64,000 nucleotides of DNA from the NCBI GenBank assembly GCA_964652025.1, contig CAZYZX010000005.1:1-64000 (forward strand), in the 5' to 3' direction. The notes under the pieces are model-generated. The model had not been told where the DNA came from and made no database searches. It saw only the letters and a list, made by a program, of their open reading frames with translations. The position numbers and the translations under genes are program-made. Numbering within the stretch: position 1 is the first letter of the stretch; each line of letters starts with the position of its first letter. The stretch comes from JAEXOD01 sp964652025. GTDB taxonomy: Bacteria > Bacteroidota > Ignavibacteria > Ignavibacteriales > Melioribacteraceae. This document shows positions 1 through 10,300 of this stretch, piece by piece.

Positions 1-54
1 TAGAGTCACAGCCTTCCAAGCTGTTGGTCGCGGGTTCGAGTCCCGTCTCCCGCT
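1..54 (+). tRNA. tRNA-Gly(TCC), 5' end cut off by the window
   Basis: The anticodon arm (stem acagc/gctgt, loop cttccaa) gives anticodon TCC. It is followed by a T arm with loop ttcgagt and a 3' acceptor strand ctcccgc with discriminator T. The D arm and 5' acceptor strand lie before the window. No CCA is encoded after the discriminator base, so CCA must be added enzymatically. It stands 15 bases before tRNA-Thr and is probably co-transcribed with it. Confidence 0.93.
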
Positions 55-69
55 CTTGAAAAAATTCAG

Positions 70-142
70 GCTGACGTAGCTCAGTTGGTAGAGCACACCC
101 TTGGTAAGGGTGAGGTCACCGGTTCAATCCCGGTCGTCAGCT
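70..142 (+). tRNA. tRNA-Thr(GGT)
   Basis: A full cloverleaf can be drawn. The acceptor strands gctgacg and cgtcagc pair perfectly, the anticodon stem is caccc/gggtg with loop ttggtaa (anticodon GGT), and the T loop is ttcaatc. CCA is not encoded. The Gly-Thr order before secE-nusG resembles the glyT-thrT-tufB-secE-nusG order of Escherichia coli. Confidence 0.95.
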
Positions 143-150
143 CGAAGGTT

Positions 151-170
151 GGCTTAAAGCCTTTTTTTTT
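151..170 (+). terminator. weak intrinsic terminator after tRNA-Thr
   Basis: A short hairpin (ggct/agcc, loop taa) is followed at once by nine T residues. The stem is only four base pairs, so it may pause or partly terminate transcription between the tRNA-Thr and rpmG rather than stop it. Confidence 0.4.
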
Positions 171-209
171 ATCATTTTTAAACAACAAGTTTGCTTTTAC
201 GGAGTTATC

Positions 210-377
210 ATGGCTAAGAGTAAAAATATTAGGCAGATTATTATATTAGAAAGTACTGCTGGTACAGGGTATAGATATACCACAAAAAAGAATAAAAGAA
301 ATCACCCTCAGAGAGTAGAATACAAAAAATACGACCCTGTTGTAAGAAAACACGTAATATTTAAAGAAACTAAATAA
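210..377 (+). CDS. rpmG: 50S ribosomal protein L33 (zinc-free form)
   Basis: This small ORF encodes 55 residues and reads MAKSKNIRQIIILESTAGTG at its N-terminus, then a YTTKKNKRNHPQR segment and a VRKHVIFKETK ending, all typical of L33. The CxxC pairs of zinc-ribbon L33 are absent, so this is the C-minus type. An ATG start follows GGAG with suitable spacing. It lies between tRNA-Thr and tRNA-Trp, in a slot that often holds tuf in related clusters. L33 sits in the large subunit near the E site. Confidence 0.95.
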   Translation: MAKSKNIRQIIILESTAGTGYRYTTKKNKRNHPQRVEYKKYDPVVRKHVIFKETK

Positions 378-382
378 ATAAT

Positions 383-455
383 ACGTCAGTGGCTCAATTG
401 GTAGAGCAGCGGTCTCCAAAACCGCAGGCTGGGGGTTCGAGTCCCTCCTGACGTG
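383..455 (+). tRNA. tRNA-Trp(CCA)
   Basis: Acceptor strands acgtcag and ctgacgt pair fully. The anticodon stem gcggt/accgc encloses the loop ctccaaa, giving CCA. The T loop is ttcgagt and the discriminator is G. It sits 5 bases after the rpmG stop and 21 before secE. A tRNA-Trp directly before secE-nusG is a common arrangement in Bacteroidota and Chlorobi. Confidence 0.96.
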
Positions 456-476
456 CAAACTTAAAAGATTACCACT

Positions 477-659
477 ATGAAAGAAAAAATTGTTAACTTT
501 TTTAATGATGTAGTTAAAGAAATGAAAAAAGTAACTTGGCCCAGCGCGGACGAGTTAAAAGAATCTACTGCTATTGTTATTGTTTTGTGTTTATTACTCG
601 CTTTGTTTACTTATGCTATTGATATTGCAGTAACTAAAATTTTTACAGGAATTTTTTAA
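477..659 (+). CDS. secE: protein translocase subunit SecE
   Basis: The product is 60 residues, the short single-span form of SecE. The conserved amphipathic part (KEMKKVTWPSADELKEST, residues about 13-30) precedes one hydrophobic helix at about residues 31-52. SecE clamps SecY in the inner-membrane translocon; secY lies about 25 kb downstream here. The gene abuts nusG with no gap, the near-universal secE-nusG pair. Confidence 0.95.
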   Translation: MKEKIVNFFNDVVKEMKKVTWPSADELKESTAIVIVLCLLLALFTYAIDIAVTKIFTGIF

Positions 660-1205
660 GTGGAAAATTCTTTAGCTAAATGGTATGTAGTTAAAACATT
701 TTCGGGTCACGAAAACAAAGTTAAATCTTATATAGATTTAGAACTTAGAGATAATGAATATTTACGTGAACGTATAGAGGAAGTGTTAGTTCCTACCGAA
801 AAAGTATTTGAAGTTAAAGACGGTAAAAAGCGTACTAAAAATAAAAACTTTTTGCCTGGCTATGTTTTATTACACGCCGAGCTAGATATTAAAGTTAAAG
901 ATTTTATTATAAACATCCCATCTGTAATGGGTTTTTTAGGTACAAAAACAACTCCTGTTCCTTTACAACCAGACGAAGTTAAACGGATTGTTGGTAGAAT
1001 AAAGAAAAGTGAAGATGGTGAAAGGACGGAGACAATTTACAGAATAGGTGACTACGTAAAAATTATAAGCGGTCCGTTTAATAATTTTAGCGGCTTTGTA
1101 GAAGAAGTTAACGAAGAAAAAATGAAAATAAAAGTTATGGTTTCTATATTTGGTCGTAAAACACCAGTAGAAATTGACTTTAGTAATGCGGAATTAGAAA
1201 AATAA
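660..1205 (+). CDS. nusG: transcription termination/antitermination factor NusG
   Basis: The 181-residue protein has the NGN domain (WYVVKTFSGHENKV near the start, then PGYVLLH and a PSVMGFLG segment) over residues 1-115 and a C-terminal KOW domain from about 127 (GDYVKIISGPFNNFSG). NusG binds the clamp of RNA polymerase and couples it to Rho or ribosomal protein S10. Translation starts at GTG directly after the secE stop codon, so the two are probably translationally coupled. Confidence 0.97.
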   Translation: MENSLAKWYVVKTFSGHENKVKSYIDLELRDNEYLRERIEEVLVPTEKVFEVKDGKKRTKNKNFLPGYVLLHAELDIKVKDFIINIPSVMGFLGTKTTPVPLQPDEVKRIVGRIKKSEDGERTETIYRIGDYVKIISGPFNNFSGFVEEVNEEKMKIKVMVSIFGRKTPVEIDFSNAELEK

Positions 1206-1238
1206 ATAAATTAATATATTATATAAGTTAGGTAAGCT

Positions 1239-1664
1239 ATGGCTAAGAAGATAACAGGTTACATTAAATTACAAGTACCAGGTGGTCAGGCAAATCCATC
1301 ACCTCCAATAGGACCTGCATTAGGTCAAAAAGGTGTAAACATTATGGAGTTCTGCAAACAATTTAATGCAAGAACTGCAGATAAAGTTGGATTAATTATA
1401 CCTGTTGTAATAACAGTATATCAAGATAAGTCGTTTACATTTGTTACAAAAACACCTCCTGCAGCAGTTTTATTAAAGAAAGCTGCTAATTTACAAAAAG
1501 GTTCAGCAGAACCAAACAAAACCAAAGTTGGAAAAGTAACAAAAGAACAGATAAGAGAAATTGCAACTTTAAAAATGCCTGATTTAAATGCAAATGACGT
1601 AGAACATGCTATGAGTATGATAGCCGGAACGGCAAGAAGCATGGGTATTGTTGTTGAAGGATAA
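1239..1664 (+). CDS. rplK: 50S ribosomal protein L11
   Basis: The 141-residue product has the proline-rich N-terminal signature GGQANPSPPIGPALGQKGVN and a C-terminal RNA-binding domain ending AGTARSMGIVVEG. L11 forms the GTPase-associated centre with 23S rRNA and the L10-L12 stalk. The order nusG-rplK-rplA-rplJ-rplL is the standard one. Length is normal for the family. Confidence 0.97.
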   Translation: MAKKITGYIKLQVPGGQANPSPPIGPALGQKGVNIMEFCKQFNARTADKVGLIIPVVITVYQDKSFTFVTKTPPAAVLLKKAANLQKGSAEPNKTKVGKVTKEQIREIATLKMPDLNANDVEHAMSMIAGTARSMGIVVEG

Positions 1665-1688
1665 TTTAAAATTAAAGTCGGTAGAAAA

Positions 1689-2387
1689 ATGAAAGTATCG
1701 AAAAGATTAAAAGAATTAAGAAAGCAAGTAGACCTTGATAAAGAATACACCTTAGATGAGGCTATTGCTACGTTAAAAAAATCTGCTACGGCAAAATTTG
1801 TAGAAACATTAGATTGTGCCGTTAGATTGGGTATAGACCCTAAAAAAGCCGACCAAACGATAAGAAATACCGTTATATTGCCACATGGCGTAGGAAAAAC
1901 GGTACGAGTTTTGGTTCTTACCCCTTCAAAAGCTCAAGAAGCATTAGACGCAGGTGCAGATTATGCGGGGTATACAGAGTATTTAGAAAAAATTAAAGCT
2001 GGCTGGTCTGATATAGATGTTGTAATTGCTACACCAGATGCAATGGTAGAAGTTGGTAAACTTGGTAAAATCTTAGGTCCAAGAGGTTTGATGCCAAACC
2101 CAAAAACTGGAACAGTTACAATGGATGTTGCTAAAGCAGTTAAAGAAAGCAAAGCCGGTAAAATTGAATTTAGAAACGAAAAAGGTGGTATAATTCACGT
2201 TGGTTTAGGTAAAATTAATTTTGACGATAACCAATTAAAAGAAAACACATTAGCCTTTTTATCTCAAATAATTAGACTAAAACCTGCTACAGTAAAAGGA
2301 CAATATATTAAATCCTGTTACTTATCTACAACAATGGGAGTAGGTTTAAAGTTATCTAACGATGAAATTTTAGCATTAACTAAATAA
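1689..2387 (+). CDS. rplA: 50S ribosomal protein L1
   Basis: The 232-residue protein carries the L1 signature GKILGPRGLMPNPKTGTV near residue 128 and the usual two-domain length. L1 forms the mobile stalk at the E site and in many bacteria represses its own operon by binding the mRNA leader. It starts 24 bases after rplK. I could not identify a clear L1-binding mimic upstream. Confidence 0.97.
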   Translation: MKVSKRLKELRKQVDLDKEYTLDEAIATLKKSATAKFVETLDCAVRLGIDPKKADQTIRNTVILPHGVGKTVRVLVLTPSKAQEALDAGADYAGYTEYLEKIKAGWSDIDVVIATPDAMVEVGKLGKILGPRGLMPNPKTGTVTMDVAKAVKESKAGKIEFRNEKGGIIHVGLGKINFDDNQLKENTLAFLSQIIRLKPATVKGQYIKSCYLSTTMGVGLKLSNDEILALTK

Positions 2388-2449
2388 GATTACGCACTCA
2401 TAAATAAATAAATGCTTCTAAATTAGAGTGAAAATGATGTAGAGGTCAA

Positions 2450-2971
2450 ATGAAAAGAGAAGAAAAGCAACAGTTAATTGAAGAGATAAAAGGCAAGGTA
2501 AATAATTCGGTAGGATTATTTGTTGTCGATTATCGCGGAATTAACGTAGAAGATATTACAAAACTTCGTAAATCCTTTAAGGCTGAAGGTGTTGAGTATA
2601 AGGTATACAAAAACACATTTGTAAAGAAAGCATTAGAAGGATTAAACAAGTACGAAAAGTTTAACGACTTGTTAGAAGGGATGACCGGTATCGTTTTTGC
2701 TCCGGAAAACTTTGTTGCAGCTGCAAAGATAATAAAGAAATATTATGACGAAAAGCAAAAGCTTACGTTTAAGGGCTGTTATATAGATAACACGTTCTAC
2801 GGAGCCGAAAATTTAGACACCATCGCATCCATGCCTACAAAGCCAGAGATAATAGCTGGAATAATAGGCAGCATAGCAAACCCAGCAACGGGTATAGTTG
2901 GCGCAATAAATGCGGTAATGAGAGATTTGGTAAGTGTAATAGACCAAATAAGCAAAAGAGAAGCCGCTTAA
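2450..2971 (+). CDS. rplJ: 50S ribosomal protein L10
   Basis: The 173-residue protein has the L10 N-terminal domain (KREEKQQLIEEIKGKV, then LFVVDYRGINVEDITKLRK) and a C-terminal helix that carries the L12 dimers. It links the L12 stalk to 23S rRNA. The 62-base gap before it, between rplA and rplJ, is the usual place for an L10 autoregulatory leader, but only a five-pair stem is evident there. Confidence 0.96.
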   Translation: MKREEKQQLIEEIKGKVNNSVGLFVVDYRGINVEDITKLRKSFKAEGVEYKVYKNTFVKKALEGLNKYEKFNDLLEGMTGIVFAPENFVAAAKIIKKYYDEKQKLTFKGCYIDNTFYGAENLDTIASMPTKPEIIAGIIGSIANPATGIVGAINAVMRDLVSVIDQISKREAA

Positions 2972-3005
2972 TTAACATAGTAAATTAAAATATCGGAGTA
3001 TAAAA

Positions 3006-3383
3006 ATGTCTGAAAAAATAGCAGAAATAGTAGAAAAAATTAAAGGGTTAACCTTAGTTGAAGCTAGTGAATTAAAGAAAGCATTAGAAGAAACATTTGG
3101 TGTAACAGCAGCAGCACCAGTAATGGTTGCAGGTGCAGCCCCAGCACAAGAAGCTGCTAAAGAAGAAGAAAAAACAGAATTTGATGTTATATTAGAAAAC
3201 GCTGGTGCAACAAAAATTAACGTAATTAAAGTAGTACGTGCACATACAAGCTTAGGCTTAAAAGAAGCTAAAGACTTAGTTGATGGCGCACCAAAAGCAG
3301 TAAAAGAAGGCATCACTAAAGAAGAAGCTGAAAAGATTAAAAAAGAATTAGAAGAAGCTGGCGCTACTGTAACAATAAAATAA
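3006..3383 (+). CDS. rplL: 50S ribosomal protein L7/L12
   Basis: The 125-residue protein shows the N-terminal dimerisation helices (residues 1-32), an Ala/Pro-rich flexible hinge (about 35-52) and the C-terminal domain (TEFDVILENAGATKINVIK, then LGLKEAKDLVDGAPK) that recruits translation factors. It is the only multi-copy ribosomal protein. A strong hairpin follows before rpoB, at the place where stalk-protein and polymerase expression usually diverge. Confidence 0.97.
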   Translation: MSEKIAEIVEKIKGLTLVEASELKKALEETFGVTAAAPVMVAGAAPAQEAAKEEEKTEFDVILENAGATKINVIKVVRAHTSLGLKEAKDLVDGAPKAVKEGITKEEAEKIKKELEEAGATVTIK

Positions 3384-3420
3384 TTGTGTATAATAATTAT
3401 TTTATAACGATAAATTTGAA

Positions 3421-3454
3421 AAGTGGTAAAGCGGTAAAAACCGCCTTGCCACTT
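3421..3454 (+). terminator. hairpin between rplL and rpoB (attenuator or processing site)
   Basis: The arms aagtggtaaagcggt and accgccttgccactt pair along almost their whole length, with one mismatch and one G-T pair, around an aaa-type loop. An interrupted T-rich tail (ttttatgtattttt) follows. The broken U-tract suggests partial termination. An RNase III processing hairpin is known at the same place in E. coli. I infer that it lowers rpoBC expression relative to rplJL. Confidence 0.65.
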
Positions 3455-3504
3455 TTATGTATTTTTATAGACCAAAATTTTAATAATATTTATGGAGGTA
3501 TCGA

Positions 3505-6500
3505 TTGGAGGAAAGGAAAGTAGATCCATTGACAGGTAGAATTTCCTTTGCGTCCATCCGGCCGGCAATCGAAGTTCCGGATCTGTTAAATATTCAAATC
3601 GATTCATTCGAAGAATTTCTCCAAGCCAACGTTCCGCCATCAGAAAGAAAAGATGTCGGGTTGCAAGCTGTTTTTAATGCTAATTTTCCTATTTTAGACA
3701 CAAAAGAATTCTTCCGTTTAGATTTTATTGAGTATTACATCGAAAGACCGAGATTTTCGATTTGGGAATGTGAAGAACGCGGGTTAACTTATGCTGCACC
3801 CTTAAAGGCAAAGCTTCGTTTATCTAACAAAGACGAAGAAACGGGAGAGTATATTAATGCGGTTGAACAAGAGGTATATTTAGGCAATTTACCTTTTATG
3901 ACCGAACGTGGAACTTTTATGATTAATGGAGCAGAAAGGGTAATTGTTAGTCAGTTGCACCGTTCACCCGGTGTTGCTTTTTCCCAATCTGTTCATCCTA
4001 ACGGTACGCCTATCTTTTCCGCTCGTATTATTCCTTTCCGTGGTTCTTGGGTTGAGTTTGCAACCGATATTAACCACGTTTTATACATTTATGTTGATAG
4101 ACGTAAAAAATTCCCTTCCACTGCTTTATTGCGTGCTTTGGGTTATGTTACCGATGAAGATATTCTTAATTTATTTAACTTAGTAGAAGTTGTTCAAGTA
4201 AGTGATATTGATGAATCTTTTGTTGGACGTGTTGCTGCTGCTGATATTATTGACGAAAACACGGGAGAAATTTATACAGCTAAGGATGCTAAACTTGATG
4301 AAGAAGCAATAAATAATATTAAAGCTTCTGGCATTCAATCTGTAAAACTTATCAGTAAAGATACTAATGTAGACCAAGATTTAATTATTAACACTTTAGT
4401 AAAAGATACTGCTAAGACTGAAGAAGAAGCTTTATTTGCTATTTATCGTCAAATGCGCTCTGGTGAAGCACCAGATATTGAAACTGCTAAAGGTTTATTA
4501 GATAAAACATTTTTTAATGATAAGAGATATGATTTAGGCGAAGTTGGTCGTTTTAGAATGAACGACAAATTAGGCTTAAATATTCCTTTAAATGTAACAG
4601 TTTTAACTATAGAAGATATTGTGTCTATCATGAAAAAAATGATAGCACTAAAAAATGGTGAATTAGAAATAGATGATATAGACCACTTAGGTAATAGAAG
4701 AATTAGAACAGTTGGCGAACAATTAGCACAGCAATATAATGTTGGGTTAGCACGTATGGCAAGAACAATTAGAGAAAGAATGAACATGCGTGATAACGAG
4801 AACATGCAACCACAAGACCTTGTTAATGCTAGAACTATTAGTAGCGTTATAAATGGATTTTTTGGTACAAACCAACTTTCGCAGTTTATGGATCAAACTA
4901 ATCCATTATCAGAATTAACACATAAGAGAAGAATTTCTGCTTTAGGTCCTGGTGGTTTAACACGCGAGCGCGCTGGATTTGAAGTTCGTGACGTTCATCA
5001 TTCTCACTATGGTCGTTTATGTCCTATTGAAACCCCAGAAGGTCCAAACATCGGTCTTATTTCATCTTTAACTATATTTGCAAGAGTAAATAGTTATGGA
5101 TTTTTAGAAACTCCTTACCGAAAAGTAGTTAATGGAGTTGTTACAAACGAAGTTGTTTATTTAAGTGCAGATCAAGAAGATGATTATATAATAGCACAAG
5201 CAAATGCACCTATTACAGAAGATGGACATTTTATTAATGATAGAGTAAAATGCCGTTTAAAAGGTGAATTTCCTGTAGTGCATCCATCAGAAGTGCAATT
5301 TATGGATATAGCACCTGCTCAAATAGTAAGTGCAGCAGCTGCTTTAATACCATTTTTAGAGCACGATGATGCTAACCGTGCGTTAATGGGTTCTAACATG
5401 CAACGTCAAGCAGTGCCACTTTTAGTTCCAGAAGCTCCTATTGTTGGAACAGGTATGGAAGCTAAAGTTGCAAGAGATAGCCGCTCTGTTGTTTTGGCGG
5501 AAGCTGATGGTGTTGTAGCATTTGCAGATGCTTCTAGAATTGTAATTAAATATGATATAGATCCAAATAGCTTTGAAGCATTAACCACCTTTGATGAAAC
5601 AAGAACAGTTGAGTATAAACTTCAAAAGTTTTTAGGTACTAACCAAGAAACTTGTTTCAATCAAAAGCCACGTGTTTACACTGGTAAAAAAATCAAAAAA
5701 GGTGATATTCTAATAGATGGTCCTTCGATTGATAACGGTGAATTGGCATTAGGTAAAAACATTAACGTTGCGTTTATGCCATGGCGTGGTTATAATTTTG
5801 AAGACGCTATTATTATTAGCGAAAGACTTGTAGCTAATGATGTATTTACATCAATTCATATAGAAGAATTTGAATTACAAGTTAGAGAAACGAAACGTGG
5901 TGATGAAGAATTAACACGTGATATACCAAATGTTAGCGAAGAGACTACTAAAAATTTAGATGAATATGGTATTATAAGAGAAGGTGCAGAGGTTAGAGAA
6001 GGAGATATATTAATTGGTAAAATTACTCCTAAAGGTGAATCTGACCCAACACCAGAAGAAAAATTACTTAAAGCAATATTTGGTGATAAAGCTGGTGATG
6101 TAAAAGATGCATCGCTTAAGGCACCTCCGGGATTAAAAGGCACAGTAATTAAAACAAGACTTTTTAGCCGTAAGAAAAGAGATGCTGAAGAGAAGAAAAT
6201 TGAAAAGAAATTAATGGATGCCATTGAGCATGAATTTAAGCATAAACATGATGAGTTATATGCTAAATTAGTTAAAAAGTTAGAAAATATTTGTTTAGGC
6301 AAAACAGTAAAAAGTATTAGAGATTTAGACGGTACATCAGTTTTCAAAAGTGGAACAGTAATTAAAGAAGGATTTTTTGCAGCTGTAGAAGATGTAACAA
6401 GATATGATTACAATTCGCCATGGTTTGAAGATACAAATACAAACGAAATGGTTAAGGCGTTGTATCAAAATTACTTTAAACTAAGCTCTAACTTAGATGA

Positions 6501-7281
6501 AGACATGAAACGTGAAAAGCTAAAGGTACAAACAGGAGATGAATTATCACCTGGTATAGTACAATTAGCAAAAGTATATGTAGCCAAAAAACGTAAATTA
6601 TCTGTTGGCGATAAGATGGCAGGTAGACACGGTAACAAAGGCGTTGTTGCTAAAATAGTACCTGTAGAAGATATGCCATACCACGCAGATGGTACGCCAG
6701 TGGATATAGTATTAAATCCTTTAGGTGTTCCATCACGTATGAACGTTGGTCAGTTGTATGAAACAGCTTTAGGATGGGTTGGCAAAAAATTAGGTGTTAA
6801 ATTTCAAACTCCAATTTTTGATGGTGCCAAAGTAGAAGATGTAGAAAAATTATTAGCAGAGGCTAACTTGCCATCTGGAAGTAAAGCGGAATTATATGAC
6901 GGCAGAACGGGTGAAAAATTCCACCAAAAAGTAACAACAGGCTTTATATATATGCTTAAGTTGGGTCACATGGTAGATGATAAGATACACGCTCGTTCAA
7001 TTGGTCCATACTCGTTAATTACGCAACAGCCATTAGGCGGTAAGGCACAATTCGGCGGTCAAAGATTTGGTGAAATGGAAGTTTGGGCTCTTGAAGGTTA
7101 CGGCGCAGCAAATGTATTACAGGAAATATTGACTGTAAAAAGCGACGATGTTACCGGTAGAGCTAAGACATATGAAAACATAGTAAAAGGTGAAAATTTA
7201 ACCGAGCCAAATATTCCTGAAGCATTTAATGTATTAATTAAAGAATTACAAGGTTTAGGTTTAGATATCACTATTAATTAG
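3505..7281 (+). CDS. rpoB: DNA-directed RNA polymerase beta subunit
   Basis: The 1258-residue protein is full length. The rifampicin-binding region at about residues 452-520 includes FFGTNQLSQFMDQTNPLSEL, HKRRISALGPGG and GRLCPIETPEGPNIG, with residues of the drug-sensitive type. The C-terminal part contains GDKMAGRHGNKGV and GGKAQFGGQRFGEMEVWALE. Translation starts at TTG, supported by GGAGG six bases upstream. It forms the catalytic core with the beta' subunit encoded next door. Confidence 0.98.
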   Translation: MEERKVDPLTGRISFASIRPAIEVPDLLNIQIDSFEEFLQANVPPSERKDVGLQAVFNANFPILDTKEFFRLDFIEYYIERPRFSIWECEERGLTYAAPLKAKLRLSNKDEETGEYINAVEQEVYLGNLPFMTERGTFMINGAERVIVSQLHRSPGVAFSQSVHPNGTPIFSARIIPFRGSWVEFATDINHVLYIYVDRRKKFPSTALLRALGYVTDEDILNLFNLVEVVQVSDIDESFVGRVAAADIIDENTGEIYTAKDAKLDEEAINNIKASGIQSVKLISKDTNVDQDLIINTLVKDTAKTEEEALFAIYRQMRSGEAPDIETAKGLLDKTFFNDKRYDLGEVGRFRMNDKLGLNIPLNVTVLTIEDIVSIMKKMIALKNGELEIDDIDHLGNRRIRTVGEQLAQQYNVGLARMARTIRERMNMRDNENMQPQDLVNARTISSVINGFFGTNQLSQFMDQTNPLSELTHKRRISALGPGGLTRERAGFEVRDVHHSHYGRLCPIETPEGPNIGLISSLTIFARVNSYGFLETPYRKVVNGVVTNEVVYLSADQEDDYIIAQANAPITEDGHFINDRVKCRLKGEFPVVHPSEVQFMDIAPAQIVSAAAALIPFLEHDDANRALMGSNMQRQAVPLLVPEAPIVGTGMEAKVARDSRSVVLAEADGVVAFADASRIVIKYDIDPNSFEALTTFDETRTVEYKLQKFLGTNQETCFNQKPRVYTGKKIKKGDILIDGPSIDNGELALGKNINVAFMPWRGYNFEDAIIISERLVANDVFTSIHIEEFELQVRETKRGDEELTRDIPNVSEETTKNLDEYGIIREGAEVREGDILIGKITPKGESDPTPEEKLLKAIFGDKAGDVKDASLKAPPGLKGTVIKTRLFSRKKRDAEEKKIEKKLMDAIEHEFKHKHDELYAKLVKKLENICLGKTVKSIRDLDGTSVFKSGTVIKEGFFAAVEDVTRYDYNSPWFEDTNTNEMVKALYQNYFKLSSNLDEDMKREKLKVQTGDELSPGIVQLAKVYVAKKRKLSVGDKMAGRHGNKGVVAKIVPVEDMPYHADGTPVDIVLNPLGVPSRMNVGQLYETALGWVGKKLGVKFQTPIFDGAKVEDVEKLLAEANLPSGSKAELYDGRTGEKFHQKVTTGFIYMLKLGHMVDDKIHARSIGPYSLITQQPLGGKAQFGGQRFGEMEVWALEGYGAANVLQEILTVKSDDVTGRAKTYENIVKGENLTEPNIPEAFNVLIKELQGLGLDITIN

Positions 7282-7316
7282 TAATACTAATTATGTGAAC
7301 TAAGGAGAAACTTTTT

Positions 7317-10300
7317 ATGAAATTGAAAAGTCAAGAAATAAAAGTTAGAGCTATAGAAAAATTAACGATTAGTTTATCCAGCCCAGATGATATTTTATCT
7401 AGGTCTTATGGAGAAGTAACAAAACCAGAGACGATTAATTATCGTTCTTTTAGACCAGAAAAAGATGGTTTGTTTTGTGAAAAAATATTTGGACCGGTAA
7501 AAGACTGGGAATGTGCATGTGGTAAATACAAAGGAATAAGATATAAAGGAATAGTATGCGACCGTTGCGGTGTAGAAGTAACATTAAAAAGTGTTAGACG
7601 CGACCGTATGGGGCATATTGCTTTAGCTGTTCCTGTTGTTCATATTTGGTTTTTCAAAGCTCTACCTTCTAAAATTGGAAATATTATTGGAATGACAACT
7701 AAAGAGCTTGAAAAGATTATTTACTACGAGTCTTATGTAGTATTAAATCCAGGTCCAACAGGCTTAAAAGTTAACAATCTTATTTCCGAAGACCAGTATT
7801 TTGAAATATTAAATTCCTTACCACACAACAATGATGATTTAGATGATAGTGACCCAAATAAATTTATCGCAAAAATTGGTGGCGAGGCAATTAGAGAAAT
7901 TTTGCGCAAAATAAACATAGACGACACATTTAAGCAGCTAAAAAAGCAATTAGAGGAAGAAACTTCTCAACAAAAACGCAGCGAAATATTGAAAAGGTTG
8001 CGTGTGTTAGAAGCTTTTAGAACGAGAGAAGGGAAAAAAGATAATAAACCAGAATGGATGGTTCTAAGCGTTATTCCTGTAATTCCGCCAGAATTGCGTC
8101 CATTAGTTCCTTTAGAAGGTGGAAGATTTGCCACTAGTGACTTAAATGACTTATATCGTAGGGTAATTATCCGTAACAATAGATTACGCAGATTAATAGA
8201 TATTAAAGCACCCGAAGTTATTTTGCGTAATGAAAAAAGAATGCTTCAAGAAGCTGTTGATGCTTTGTTTGATAACTCCAGACGTAGCAGTGCAGTTAGA
8301 AGCGATGGGAATAGACCATTAAAATCCTTAAGTGATGTTTTAAAAGGGAAACAAGGTCGTTTTCGCCAAAACTTATTAGGTAAACGCGTGGATTATTCTG
8401 GTCGTTCTGTTATTGTTGTTGGTCCAGAATTAAAATTACACCAATGCGGTTTGCCAAAAGATATGGCAGTAGAATTATTTAAGCCATTTATTATAAGAAA
8501 ACTTATTGAACGTGGAATATTTAAGACTGTAAAAAGTGCAAGAAAATCTGTTGATAGAAAAGACCCAGTTATTTGGGATATTTTAGAAAAATTAATTGTA
8601 GGACATCCTGTATTATTAAACCGTGCTCCTACACTTCACAGATTAGGTATACAAGCATTCCAACCAATTTTAATTGATGGAAAAGCAATACAGTTGCACC
8701 CAATGGTATGTACTGCATTCAACGCAGACTTTGACGGTGACCAGATGGCAGTGCACGTACCACTTAGCTACGAGGCACAATTAGAAGCATCTATATTAAT
8801 GCTTTCAAGCCATAACATTTTATCGCCACAAAATGGTAACCCAATTGTAATACCTACACAAGATATTATTTTAGGTTGTTACTATTTAACTAAAGCAAAA
8901 AACGGAGCAAAAGGGGAAGGAATGACCTTTGCAGATCCGGAAGAAGTTATTATTGCTTATGATAACAATGTTGTTGAACTTCATGCAAAAATTAAAGTTA
9001 AAATAAATGGCGAACTTATAAATACCACAGTAGGACGTGTTATTTTTAACCAAATAATTCCTAAAGAAATGGGATTTTATAATGAAATTTTGGTTAAAAA
9101 GGTATTCAGTGGCTTTATTTATAAGATGTTTATAAAATTAGGAAATAAAGTTACTGCAAAGTTCTTAGATGACTTGAAAGATTTAGGCTTTAAATATGCT
9201 TCTATGGCTGGTGTATCTATCAGTTATAGCGACATGTTAATACCTGAAGAAAAGGTAAAAATAGTAAAACAAAGTAACGAAAAAGTTAACGCTGTTTTAT
9301 TTGAGCATGAAAACGGCTTAATAACCGATACAGAAAGATATAACAAAATTATTGATATTTGGACATTTACAACAAACACAGTAGCAAGTGTACTTTTTGA
9401 AAGATTAAAAACAGACCAAGGCGGATTTAACCCATTGCATATGATGGTTGACTCTGGTGCGCGTGGTAGCCAAGAGCAGGTACGCCAGTTAGCAGCTATG
9501 CGTGGTTTGATGCAAAAGCCACAAAAGAGCTTAACGGGTCAAAGTGGAGAAATTATTGAGAACCCAATTTTAGCTAACTTTAAGGAAGGTCTATCTGTAT
9601 TAGAGTACTTTATATCAACACACGGTGCTCGTAAAGGTTTGGCAGATACTGCGTTAAAAACAGCAGACGCAGGTTACTTAACCAGAAGGTTATGCGACGT
9701 TGCTCAAGACGTAATAATTTCTGAAGAAGATTGCGGTACTATTAGAGGTATTCGCGTATCTGCAATTAAAGATGTGGATGCTGAACATGAAAAATTATCT
9801 GAAAGAATTATTGGTAGAGTTGCACAAGAGGATATTTATGATCCAAAAACAGATGATTTAATTGTTTCTGCTGGCGAGCTTATTGATGAAAGCATTGCAG
9901 ATATAATAACAAGTGCTAATATAGAAGAAGTAATGATTCGCTCAGTTCTTACATGTGAATCTAAACATGGTGTTTGTGCTAAATGCTATGGAAGAGATTT
10001 AACACGCGGTCACTTAGTAGAGGTTGGAGAAGCAGTTGGTATTATTGCAGCTCAGTCTATTGGTGAGCCTGGTACGCAGTTAACATTAAGAACTTTCCAC
10101 TTGGGTGGTGTTGCTTCTCGTATTTCTAGCCAAAGTTCTATTACAGTTAATGTTGGTGGTATTGTAAGATACGAAAAAGTAGATTTTGTTACTAAGTTAG
10201 ATGCATTTGGAAGCAACGTTAATGTTGTGCTTGGTCGTAGGGGAAGTGTTGGAATTTATGACGAAGATAACCGTCAAATTAAGAAGTACGATGTTCCTTA

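Noticed and set aside
2388..2449. Possible L10 autoregulatory leader before rplJ
   Set aside because: Only a five-pair CACTC/GAGTG stem can be drawn in this 62-base gap, and I cannot confirm the kink-turn or the rest of the known structure. A covariance-model search would decide.
3384..3420. Promoter for rpoB with TATAAT at 3389-3394
   Set aside because: The hexamer has no credible -35 element at 16-18 bases and lies before the hairpin; the region is too AT-rich to call.
5856..6347. Long antisense reading frame within rpoB, and similar ones in rpoC, rplL, rpsC and elsewhere
   Set aside because: They lie opposite strongly conserved genes, show low-complexity Ser/Leu/Ile content and match no family; they arise from codon bias.
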